A stretch of DNA of 64,000 nt from Chitinophagaceae bacterium (lineage in GTDB: Bacteria; Bacteroidota; Bacteroidia; Chitinophagales; Chitinophagaceae). A program made the position numbers and the translations under genes. The stretch spans positions 1-64,000 of the forward strand of contig JAFMEV010000002.1 in NCBI GenBank assembly GCA_017856545.1, read 5' to 3'. Below the pieces are notes generated by a model that searched no databases, had not been told where the DNA came from, and saw nothing but the letters and a program-made list of their open reading frames with translations. Below, in pieces: positions 35,813 through 42,824 of this stretch. How positions within the stretch are numbered: position 1 is the stretch's first letter; every line of letters starts with the position of its first letter.

Positions 35813-36901
35813 CTAAGCTTCGTCTAATCTTTCATCCACCGCTCCTGCAAACATTCTGGCACTCATTTTCTTTAGAGGATTTAATCGCATGTCATGATAT
35901 CCTTGTCTAGCATGAATAATTCTAACACATTCAAAAATACTTGCAGTAAATGAACTAGCATCTGCTTTATTTTTACCTGCAATATCAAATGCCGTGCCGT
36001 GATCTGGACTAGTTCTCACAATTGGAAGTCCAGCAGTAAAATTCACACCTTCTCCAAAAGCCAATGACTTAAATGGAATTAAACCTTGATCGTGGTACAT
36101 GGCCAAAACGCCATCAAATTTCTCATGCGCACCTCTTGCGAAAAATGCATCTGCAGAATAAGGTCCAAACACCAATATATTTTGCTTGCTTTCTTTGATA
36201 GCAGGCTTAATGATTTCAATTTCTTCTTTACCAATTAATCCTTCGTCTCCTGCATGTGGATTCAAAGCCAATACTGCAATACGCGGTTTATCTACGCCAA
36301 AATCTTTTTGTAAACTACTATGTAGAATAGCTAGCTTCTGTTTGATTTTGTCTTTTGTAATATGTTTTGCAATATCGCCAATAGTTACATGCTCTGTAAC
36401 CAATGCCATCCTTATATTATCCGCAACCAACAACATTAGATTTTCTGTGTTTCCAAATGCGTGTTGTAAATAGGGTGTATGGCCACTAAAATTAAATGCA
36501 TCGGATTGTATATTCTTCTTATGAATTGGAGCAGTCACTATGCCATCAATTGTTTTTTGCTTTAATGCTTCTACTGCTTTTTCTAAAGAAATGAGTGCAT
36601 ATTTACCACCTGTTGCAGTTAATTCACCAGGAGTGATTTCTACTTCTTCTTCCCAACAATTCAACACATTAACTTGTTTGGGATTGATTTTAGAAAGATC
36701 GTTTAAAACGGCAAAATTGAGGTTGAATTCTGGTAAGCCTTTTCTATAAAAATTGATGGATTTATTATTTGCAAAAACAACCGGAATCATGAAATCAAGC
36801 ATTCTGCTATCAGACAAAGACTTAATAATTAATTCTAAGCCTATGCCATTCAAGTCACCACAAGTAAAGCCAATAACCGGTTTTCTGATCTCAGTACTCA
36901 T
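35813..36901 (-). CDS. pdxA: 4-hydroxythreonine-4-phosphate dehydrogenase
   Basis: 362 residues, slightly longer than the E. coli enzyme as is usual in Bacteroidota. Oxidises 4-phosphohydroxythreonine in the DXP-dependent pathway to pyridoxal phosphate. Seen: GFTCGDLNGIGLELIIKSL at the N-terminus, the metal histidines in FNFSGHTPYLQ near 138, LNPHAGDEGLIG near 215 and MYHDQGLIPFKSLAFGEGVN near 274, and the substrate-binding RTSPDHGTAFDIAGK near 304. All key residues are present. pdxJ is not adjacent. Divergent from rsmA. Confidence 0.96.
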   Translation of the reverse strand: MSTEIRKPVIGFTCGDLNGIGLELIIKSLSDSRMLDFMIPVVFANNKSINFYRKGLPEFNLNFAVLNDLSKINPKQVNVLNCWEEEVEITPGELTATGGKYALISLEKAVEALKQKTIDGIVTAPIHKKNIQSDAFNFSGHTPYLQHAFGNTENLMLLVADNIRMALVTEHVTIGDIAKHITKDKIKQKLAILHSSLQKDFGVDKPRIAVLALNPHAGDEGLIGKEEIEIIKPAIKESKQNILVFGPYSADAFFARGAHEKFDGVLAMYHDQGLIPFKSLAFGEGVNFTAGLPIVRTSPDHGTAFDIAGKNKADASSFTASIFECVRIIHARQGYHDMRLNPLKKMSARMFAGAVDERLDEA

Positions 36902-36919
36902 ATCCTATTGATTAGGCTG

Positions 36920-36927
36920 TAAAAGTA
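36920..36927 (-). promoter_or_regulatory. -7-like promoter element for pdxA
   Basis: TACTTTTA on the minus strand, one mismatch from TAnnTTTG, 18 bases upstream of the pdxA ATG. It lies 12 bases from the rsmA element on the other strand. Confidence 0.4.
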
Positions 36928-36939
36928 CGCACAAAAACC

Positions 36940-36947
36940 TAACTTTG
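36940..36947 (+). promoter_or_regulatory. -7 promoter element for rsmA, leaderless geometry
   Basis: TAACTTTG, full match to TAnnTTTG. Only four bases separate its last G from the rsmA ATG at 36952, which would place the transcript start on the A of the ATG. Confidence 0.65.
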
Positions 36948-36951
36948 CTAC

Positions 36952-37713
36952 ATGCAATACACACTTAAAAAATCGCTCGGTCAGCATTTCTTAATTGACA
37001 AGACTGTTTGTGAAAAAATTCGTGCTGTATTGATGGAACAGCCCATAAATCAGCTGGTAGAAGTAGGGCCTGGAGCAGGGGCATTAACAGAGTTTATTTA
37101 CAAGATTCCCACTAATGCTTACAAGGCTATAGAATTAGATACCGAGAAAGTGAATTACTTATTACATGCTTATCCAGATTTGGCGGGAAAATTGATCAAT
37201 GAAGATTTTTTAGAAACAGCTATTCCATTTGAAGGATCCTTTGTTCTAGTAGGTAATTTCCCCTACAATATTTCAACACAGATCGTATTTAAAGTATTGG
37301 ATTGGAAAGAACAAGTTCCCATGATGGTGGGTATGTTTCAAAAAGAAGTGGCAGAAAGAATTGCAGCAAAGCCGCATTCAAAAGCTTATGGTATTTTAAG
37401 TGTATTGGCACAGGCATTTTATGAAGTGACTTATTTATTTGATGTACCTCCTTCGGCATTTAATCCACCACCCAAAGTAGACAGTGGTGTTATAATGTTC
37501 AAAAGAAAAGCAATTTTTCCGGCGATGGCATCCGAAAAAAGTTTTTATCATATTGTAAAAATGGCGTTTGGACAAAGAAGAAAAATGTTGCGTAATCCTT
37601 TAAAGCCCTATTTTACTTCAGCACAATTAGAAGATCCAATTTTTACAAAGAGAGCAGAAAATTTAACTTTTGAAGACTATGCGGCGCTTACATTTAAAAT
37701 GCATAATCCATAA
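36952..37713 (+). CDS. rsmA: 16S rRNA dimethyladenosine transferase
   Basis: 253 residues. Dimethylates two adjacent adenines (A1518, A1519 in E. coli numbering) near the 3' end of 16S rRNA. Typical opening YTLKKSLGQHFLIDK, SAM-binding VEVGPGAGALTEFI near 38, catalytic motif NFPYNISTQI near 102 and PPKVDSGVIMF near 176. Start is fixed by the family N-terminus and by the promoter element only four bases upstream. The dehydrogenase gene follows after six bases. Confidence 0.97.
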   Translation: MQYTLKKSLGQHFLIDKTVCEKIRAVLMEQPINQLVEVGPGAGALTEFIYKIPTNAYKAIELDTEKVNYLLHAYPDLAGKLINEDFLETAIPFEGSFVLVGNFPYNISTQIVFKVLDWKEQVPMMVGMFQKEVAERIAAKPHSKAYGILSVLAQAFYEVTYLFDVPPSAFNPPPKVDSGVIMFKRKAIFPAMASEKSFYHIVKMAFGQRRKMLRNPLKPYFTSAQLEDPIFTKRAENLTFEDYAALTFKMHNP

Positions 37714-37719
37714 TATACC

Positions 37720-38649
37720 ATGTCATCTAAAGTAATCATTACAGCACCAGTGCATCCATATATGTTGGAAACCCTTTCCAGCAAAGGTTTTGACTGTGTA
37801 TATATGCCTTCTATAACTTATGAAACATTGGGCGATCAAATTGTAGATGCTGTTGGTATTATTGTAACGACTAGATTAACAATTGATGCTGCCATGATAG
37901 ATAAAGGGGTTCAATTAAAATGGATTGGAAGATTAGGCAGTGGGATGGAATTAATTGATACAACATATGCAGCAACAAAAGGGATACAATGTGTATCTAG
38001 TCCGGAAGGCAATCGAACAACCGTTGGAGAGCATAGCTTAGGATTATTATTAAGTTTAATGAATCGTATTCATTCATCCTATTCAGAAATTCAAGAAGGT
38101 AAATGGGTTAGAGATCTAAATAGGGCAGATGAACTTACTGGAAAAACAGTTGGTATTATTGGCTTTGGAAATACAGGATCAGCTTTTGCAAAACTGTTAA
38201 CTGGCTTTGATGTTCAAATTTTGGCAGTAGATATTTTACCAAAAACTTTTGAAAGTCCCCATATTCGATTGGCAAGTTTACAAGAAGTACAAGATCAAGC
38301 GGATGTGATTAGTCTGCATTTGCCACTTACAGAGTTGACCTATCATTATGCCAATGAAGCCTTCTTTGCGGGTTTGCAAAAGCAGCCTTATTTTATCAGC
38401 ACTTGTAGGGGTCAGGTGACCAATACCAGTGCTTTGTTAAAAGCTCTTCAAAATCAATCAATTAGAGCAGCCGGTTTGGATGTTTTAGAGAATGAACAAT
38501 TGGCTACATATACAGCAGTTGAAAAGGAGCAATTGGATCAATTGATGGCTATGCCACAATTCCTTGCAACCCCTCATATTGCTGGGTATAGCCATGAAGC
38601 TTACCAAAGAATGGCTAAAGTTACACTTGAAAAATTAGGCATCATTTAA
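37720..38649 (+). CDS. D-2-hydroxyacid dehydrogenase (phosphoglycerate dehydrogenase-like)
   Basis: 309 residues. NAD-dependent 2-hydroxyacid dehydrogenase: nucleotide-binding loop GKTVGIIGFGNTGSAFAKLL near 139, catalytic arginine in STCRGQVTN near 227, glutamate in AGLDVLENEQLA near 248 and histidine in ATPHIAGYSHEAYQRM near 284. It lacks the ACT/ASB domains of long SerA, so it is the short type; 3-phosphoglycerate dehydrogenase is the usual annotation but the substrate cannot be fixed from sequence. No serC is adjacent. Co-transcribed with rsmA. Confidence 0.88.
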   Translation: MSSKVIITAPVHPYMLETLSSKGFDCVYMPSITYETLGDQIVDAVGIIVTTRLTIDAAMIDKGVQLKWIGRLGSGMELIDTTYAATKGIQCVSSPEGNRTTVGEHSLGLLLSLMNRIHSSYSEIQEGKWVRDLNRADELTGKTVGIIGFGNTGSAFAKLLTGFDVQILAVDILPKTFESPHIRLASLQEVQDQADVISLHLPLTELTYHYANEAFFAGLQKQPYFISTCRGQVTNTSALLKALQNQSIRAAGLDVLENEQLATYTAVEKEQLDQLMAMPQFLATPHIAGYSHEAYQRMAKVTLEKLGII

Positions 38650-38660
38650 GCTATTTTTTA

Positions 38661-38668
38661 TATATTTG
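38661..38668 (+). promoter_or_regulatory. -7 promoter element for greA
   Basis: TATATTTG, full match to TAnnTTTG. Predicts a transcript start near 38673, so the hairpin at 38676-38699 would be at the extreme 5' end of the greA mRNA. Confidence 0.55.
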
Positions 38669-38675
38669 TGTACTG

Positions 38676-38709
38676 CAACGCTACAATTATGTGGCGTTGT
38701 ATTTTTTTT
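38676..38709 (+). terminator. Terminator-like hairpin in the greA leader
   Basis: Nine-pair stem (one G-T pair): CAACGCTAC at 38676-38684 with GTGGCGTTG at 38691-38699, loop AATTAT, then TA and a run of eight T at 38702-38709. It lies between the promoter-like element at 38661 and the greA ATG at 38729. It may end the upstream rsmA-dehydrogenase transcript, act as an attenuator of greA, or both. Confidence 0.8.
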
Positions 38710-38728
38710 ATAGACAAAACAGAAGGAT

Positions 38729-39205
38729 ATGAGTGAAATTAATGCATACGTAACCCAGGAGACATTTGATAAAATGCGTGAAGAGCTTCATCAACTTAAA
38801 TCAGTAGATCGTCCTGCTGCATCTAGAGCTATTGCTGAGGCAAGAGAAAAAGGAGATTTAAAAGAAAATGCTGAATATGATTCTGCCAAGGAAGCACAAG
38901 GTATGTTAGAAGCAAAAATCAAACAATTAGAAGCTACTATCTCCAATGCAAAGATTGTGGATACAAGTACCATTGATACGAGTAAAGTAACTATTTTAAC
39001 CAAAGTGACTATTACCAATATGGCTACTAATAAAACGATTACTTATCAAATAGTAGGAGAGAAAGAAGCGGATTTAAAAGCGGCTAAAATTTCTGCTACT
39101 TCACCTATTGGTAAAGGGTTATTGGGTAAAAAAGTAGGAGAGGTTGCTGAGGTTCAAGCTCCGAATGGTACCATGAAGTTTAAGGTAGATAATATCACCG
39201 TATAA
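38729..39205 (+). CDS. greA: Transcription elongation factor GreA
   Basis: 158 residues, full length. Rescues backtracked RNA polymerase by stimulating transcript cleavage. N-terminal coiled coil with the acidic tip (EAREKGDLKENAEYDSAKEA near 44, containing the conserved D and E that hold the catalytic metal) and a C-terminal FKBP-like domain (KISATSPIGKGLLGKKVGEV, APNGTMKFKVDNITV). A terminator-like hairpin precedes it in the leader. The HIT gene follows after three bases. Confidence 0.97.
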   Translation: MSEINAYVTQETFDKMREELHQLKSVDRPAASRAIAEAREKGDLKENAEYDSAKEAQGMLEAKIKQLEATISNAKIVDTSTIDTSKVTILTKVTITNMATNKTITYQIVGEKEADLKAAKISATSPIGKGLLGKKVGEVAEVQAPNGTMKFKVDNITV

Positions 39206-39208
39206 AAA

Positions 39209-39598
39209 ATGACTATTTTTTCTAAAATTATTGCAGGCGATATTCCTTCTTATAAAATTGCAGAATCGGAATTGTTTTTTGCATTTCTAGACATTGCCCC
39301 TTTACAAAAAGGACACACTTTAGTAGTGCCTAAAGTAGAAATAGATAAAGTGTTTGATCTGCCCTCTAATTATTTAGCAGAAATGCTGGTATTTGCTCAA
39401 CCCATTGCAAAAGCAATAGAAACATGTTTTCCTTGCAATAGAATTAGCATGGTAACAGTTGGATTAGAAGTGCCTCATGCACATTTACACTTAATTCCCA
39501 TTAATGAGGCAAATGATATTCATTTTGGACAGCCTAAATTGAGTTTGACTGCAGAAGAATTCAAGGCAATACAAGCAAGTATTCTGCAGCATTTATAG
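39209..39598 (+). CDS. HIT family nucleotide-binding protein
   Basis: 129 residues. Histidine-triad hydrolase/transferase acting on nucleotide phosphoramidates or dinucleoside polyphosphates. The catalytic triad HAHLHLIP is near residue 90, and the opening IFSKIIAGDIPSYKIAESE and LDIAPLQKGHTLVVPK are typical. Shorter and without the cysteines of zinc-binding HIT forms. Exact substrate unknown. It is coupled to greA by a three-base gap and ends four bases from the convergent ruvC stop. Confidence 0.93.
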   Translation: MTIFSKIIAGDIPSYKIAESELFFAFLDIAPLQKGHTLVVPKVEIDKVFDLPSNYLAEMLVFAQPIAKAIETCFPCNRISMVTVGLEVPHAHLHLIPINEANDIHFGQPKLSLTAEEFKAIQASILQHL

Positions 39599-39602
39599 AT
39601 AC

Positions 39603-40193
39603 CTATTTATTTTTCTGTACGCGTTCTGGATTTTTAGCAATAAAATTGGTCCAGCTATTGGATTTTTTTGCAGATTTCTTTCCTTTTACAACTGTTTTCT
39701 TAGGTATTGATAATCCTCTTGATTGTTGGTGATGACATAATGCTACAGCCAAGGCGTCAGTTGCGTCATAGTATTTGGGTTGCTTCTTGATGGTGAATAC
39801 ACGCTCTAGCATTTTCCAAATCATTTCTTTATCTGCATTACCATTGCCTGTGATTGCTTGTTTGACTTTTTTAGGAGCGTATTCTGCTACAGGCAAATCG
39901 TAATGCATTGCTGCAGCAATAGCTACACCTTGTGCCCTGCCTAGTTTTAACATACTTTGTACATTCTTGCCAAAAAAAGGAGCTTCAATAGCAAATTCAG
40001 TGGGGTGATGTTTCTCAATCAGCTCAATTATTTTTGCATGAATTAACTGCAGTCTGGCATAAATATCTTTTTCTTTGGTCAATTTAAGAACATCCATCTC
40101 TATCAACATTGGTTGAGCACCTCCTTTTAAAAGAGCATATCCAAGAATTTGTGTACCTGGATCAATTCCAAGAATAATAGGTGTTGTAGACAT
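39603..40193 (-). CDS. ruvC: Holliday junction resolvase RuvC
   Basis: 196 residues. Cuts Holliday junctions after RuvAB branch migration. Acidic active site: Asp in ILGIDPGTQILGYALL, Glu in FAIEAPFFGKNVQSMLKLG near 68, and the Asp pair in KYYDATDALAVALCHH near 143. The last 35 residues are a Lys/Ser-rich extension (KKTVVKGKKSAKKSNSWTN), which makes it about 10 residues longer than E. coli RuvC. ruvB lies about 11 kb away on the other strand, not in the same operon. Confidence 0.96.
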   Translation of the reverse strand: MSTTPIILGIDPGTQILGYALLKGGAQPMLIEMDVLKLTKEKDIYARLQLIHAKIIELIEKHHPTEFAIEAPFFGKNVQSMLKLGRAQGVAIAAAMHYDLPVAEYAPKKVKQAITGNGNADKEMIWKMLERVFTIKKQPKYYDATDALAVALCHHQQSRGLSIPKKTVVKGKKSAKKSNSWTNFIAKNPERVQKNK

Positions 40194-40199
40194 CTACAA

Positions 40200-40207
40200 T
40201 AAAGTTA
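40200..40207 (-). promoter_or_regulatory. -7-like promoter element for ruvC
   Basis: TAACTTTA on the minus strand, one mismatch from TAnnTTTG, six bases upstream of the ruvC ATG at 40193. Confidence 0.4.
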
Positions 40208-40227
40208 CATATATCATATCAATTTCC

Positions 40228-40235
40228 GAACTTTG
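40228..40235 (+). promoter_or_regulatory. -7-like promoter element for the flippase-like gene
   Basis: GAACTTTG, one mismatch from TAnnTTTG, six bases before the ATG at 40242. The TTG at 40233 that would extend the frame overlaps this element, favouring the ATG. Confidence 0.45.
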
Positions 40236-40241
40236 TGGTCT

Positions 40242-41159
40242 ATGTTATCTACAACAGCTAATAGAATCATTGCCCTGGGAAAGAAAGGGGTGGGTATCTT
40301 CTTATTTATTATTTGTAGTGTTGCTATTTATAGAGAAGTGGGTAGTAACGAGAATGTAGTTCAATATGGCGCTCAAATTAAGATTCAATTTCAGAAAATT
40401 GCCATTTATCAATGGGCCATTTTATTTTTCTTAATGCTACTTAATTTTTTAGTGGAGTCATTTAAATGGAAAATTGTATTGAAGTCAGAAACTGCTATTA
40501 GTATTTTTACGGCGCTCAAAAGTGTATTCGTTGGCCAAGCATTTGCCTTTTATACACCTAACAGAATAGGAGAGTATGTTGGAAGAACCATGATGTTGGA
40601 GACAGAAAATAAAATCATTGCCGTAGGAAGGATGGCATGGGCCTCTTATGCACAAATGATTGTGACAATTATTATGGGAGCCATTGCTATTTATATCAAT
40701 CCCCCATTTTTACCTTGGTTAAGATGGGCTACTCCTTTATTATTGATATTTGCATTGATTGTTTATTTTCACAAAGTAACTTTCTCTGGTATTTTAAAAT
40801 CATTTAATTTTTTACAAATTGAAATACCCGTAAAAAAGAAGTTATTGGCATTGTCTTTTTTAAGATACAGTGTTTACTTAGCTCAATATACTTGGGCTGC
40901 ACATATATTGAATATTCCTATTCCGTTTATCACACTTTGGGTGGCTTTGGCAGTGATGTTTTTAAGTTTGAGTATTGTACCTACTATCAGTATCACAGAA
41001 TTGGTCATTAGGGGACAGCTTATTTTGTTGCTTTTGTCACCATGGTATCAAAATAGTTTGATGTTAATTTCATTATCTACGATTATATGGGCTGTTAATT
41101 TTTTATTACCTGCCATAATTGGCGCTTTTTTATTGTTGGGTTTTAGATTAAAGCAATAA
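40242..41159 (+). CDS. Flippase-like integral membrane protein (LPG synthase TM-domain family)
   Basis: 305 residues with about eight membrane helices (for example residues 16-32 GVGIFLFIICSVAIYRE, 52-70 QWAILFFLMLLNFLVE, 132-150, 158-176, and 275-300). The motif FAFYTPNRIGEYVGRTMMLE near 103 matches the conserved loop of the lysylphosphatidylglycerol synthase membrane domain / UPF0104 family, thought to move lipids or glycolipids across the membrane. Only the membrane domain is present, without the aminoacyl transferase part. It precedes a DUF3108 gene by 15 bases. Family call is moderately confident; substrate unknown. Confidence 0.75.
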   Translation: MLSTTANRIIALGKKGVGIFLFIICSVAIYREVGSNENVVQYGAQIKIQFQKIAIYQWAILFFLMLLNFLVESFKWKIVLKSETAISIFTALKSVFVGQAFAFYTPNRIGEYVGRTMMLETENKIIAVGRMAWASYAQMIVTIIMGAIAIYINPPFLPWLRWATPLLLIFALIVYFHKVTFSGILKSFNFLQIEIPVKKKLLALSFLRYSVYLAQYTWAAHILNIPIPFITLWVALAVMFLSLSIVPTISITELVIRGQLILLLLSPWYQNSLMLISLSTIIWAVNFLLPAIIGAFLLLGFRLKQ

Positions 41160-41174
41160 CTTTAATTTACCCTT

Positions 41175-41963
41175 ATGATATTTATTCAATTATTTTTAAT
41201 CCTAATTTCTTTCTTTACACCAGCAGATAATAATATTTGCAAGCAGCCAAATACATCTTATAAAGATGGAGAAAAAATAAAGTACAATATTTACTATAAT
41301 GTTATTGGGATTTATGTTGGAGCTGGTAAAGCAGAGTTTACTACGCAATTAGGTAGTTTTGAGGGAAAAGATGTGTATACATTTACTGCTATTGGGAAAT
41401 CAAATAAAAGATATGATTGGATCTTCAAAGTAAGAGATGTATATGAATCTATCGTTGATAGCAAAACATTATTACCTTATCAGTTTACAAGAAACATCAA
41501 TGAAGGTAGCTTTCACCAAACTGATTTTATCAGCTTTAATCAAAAAGCAAGAAGTGCAACTACATTGGGGGTGACTTATCCAACTTCAGATTGCACCTAT
41601 GATGTGATAAGTGCAATTTATGCAGCAAGAAATATTCATTATGAGAACTTGCAAATCAACGAAAAAGTATATTTGAATTTTTTTTTGGATAAAGAACTAT
41701 ATCCTTCTTATTTTAAGTATTTAGGAAAAGAGCAGATCACTACTCAGTATGGTACATTCAATGCAATTAAATTAGCTCCATTATTGGTCAAGGGATCCAT
41801 GTTTAAAGGTGGGGAGCAAATGACAATTTGGGTTACAGATGATTCTAACCATATACCCGTTAGAATTCAAACACCCATCATTGTGGGTAATATAAAAGTG
41901 GATATGGTAGGCTATGAAAATTTAAGACATCCATTGAACTCATTGATTGAATTAGTTCAATAG
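41175..41963 (+). CDS. DUF3108 domain protein
   Basis: 262 residues with a short signal sequence (residues 1-15, IFIQLFLILISFFT). The DUF3108 body is recognisable: DGEKIKYNIYYNVIGIYVGAGKAEF near 31, IFKVRDVYESIVDSKTLLPY near 81, YDVISAIYAARNIHYENLQI near 139 and GGEQMTIWVTDDSNHIPVRI near 213. A periplasmic beta-rich protein of unknown function that often lies next to lipid or envelope genes. It overlaps the convergent MBL hydrolase gene by 12 bases. Confidence 0.88.
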   Translation: MIFIQLFLILISFFTPADNNICKQPNTSYKDGEKIKYNIYYNVIGIYVGAGKAEFTTQLGSFEGKDVYTFTAIGKSNKRYDWIFKVRDVYESIVDSKTLLPYQFTRNINEGSFHQTDFISFNQKARSATTLGVTYPTSDCTYDVISAIYAARNIHYENLQINEKVYLNFFLDKELYPSYFKYLGKEQITTQYGTFNAIKLAPLLVKGSMFKGGEQMTIWVTDDSNHIPVRIQTPIIVGNIKVDMVGYENLRHPLNSLIELVQ

Positions 41964-42824
41964 TAATTCGTTTAATGTAAAAGTTTTAGCGGCTCTGATT
42001 CCTTTTTCTGTCATCTCCAAAGAACAACATTCATTCAAAGGATCATGTTCAAAGAATAACTGATAATTGTTTTTCAAAGCTTCTTGCAAGAAGATGTCTT
42101 TTTCGTTGAGCGTAAGCAATGGTTGCATATCATATCCCATTACATATGGAAGTGGAATATGCCCTGTAGAAGGAAGCAAATCTGCCATATAAACAATGGT
42201 TTTATCCTTATATTGAATTTTGGGCAATAACATTCCCTCTGTGTGGCCATTTACTACAATACAGCTTATCGATTTTGTAAAATGAATGGTCTGAAGACTA
42301 TCCTTACTTTGAAAAGGAGGTAGACTGATTATTTTTAATTGACCACTTTCCAATAATGGATTTATATTTTCTTTTAAGAAGGATGCTTTCTCTCTTCTAT
42401 TGGGGTGTTGCGCAGTTTCCCATTGTGGCTCACTCACCCAATAAGTCGCATTAGGAAAACTTACTTTTAATTGATGGTCTTTGATACTAACAGCACCACC
42501 TACATGATCAAAATGTAAATGGGTTAATAACACATCGGTAATATCCTCCATTTCTAATTGCAGCTTTGCTAAACAAGCTGCTATAGTTTGGGTATTGCTT
42601 AAATGGTAATGCCCCATAAACTTATCATCTTGTTTATTACCCATCCCAGTATCAATCAATATTTTTCGATCGCCTTCAATGACTAACAAACACCTTAGTG
42701 CCCAGTCACATAAATTGTTTTCGTCTGCAGGATTGAGTTTATTCCAAATAATTTTTGGAACTACACCAAACATGGCACCGCCATCTAATTTAAAATTTCC
42801 GGTATGAATACTATGCAGTTGCAT
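41952..42824 (-). CDS. MBL-fold metallo-hydrolase
   Basis: 290 residues. Metallo-beta-lactamase fold with metal motif LLTHLHFDHVGGAVS near 104, a second histidine in VVNGHTEGMLLP near 190 and the metal-bridging aspartate in VYMADLLPS near 213. Also LVIEGDRKILIDTGMGNKQ near 47. It resembles the quorum-quenching/hydrolase group, but substrate cannot be assigned. The start overlaps the 3' end of the MFS gene by 14 bases, so they are translationally coupled. The 3' end overlaps the DUF3108 gene. Confidence 0.9.
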   Translation of the reverse strand: MQLHSIHTGNFKLDGGAMFGVVPKIIWNKLNPADENNLCDWALRCLLVIEGDRKILIDTGMGNKQDDKFMGHYHLSNTQTIAACLAKLQLEMEDITDVLLTHLHFDHVGGAVSIKDHQLKVSFPNATYWVSEPQWETAQHPNRREKASFLKENINPLLESGQLKIISLPPFQSKDSLQTIHFTKSISCIVVNGHTEGMLLPKIQYKDKTIVYMADLLPSTGHIPLPYVMGYDMQPLLTLNEKDIFLQEALKNNYQLFFEHDPLNECCSLEMTEKGIRAAKTFTLNELLLN

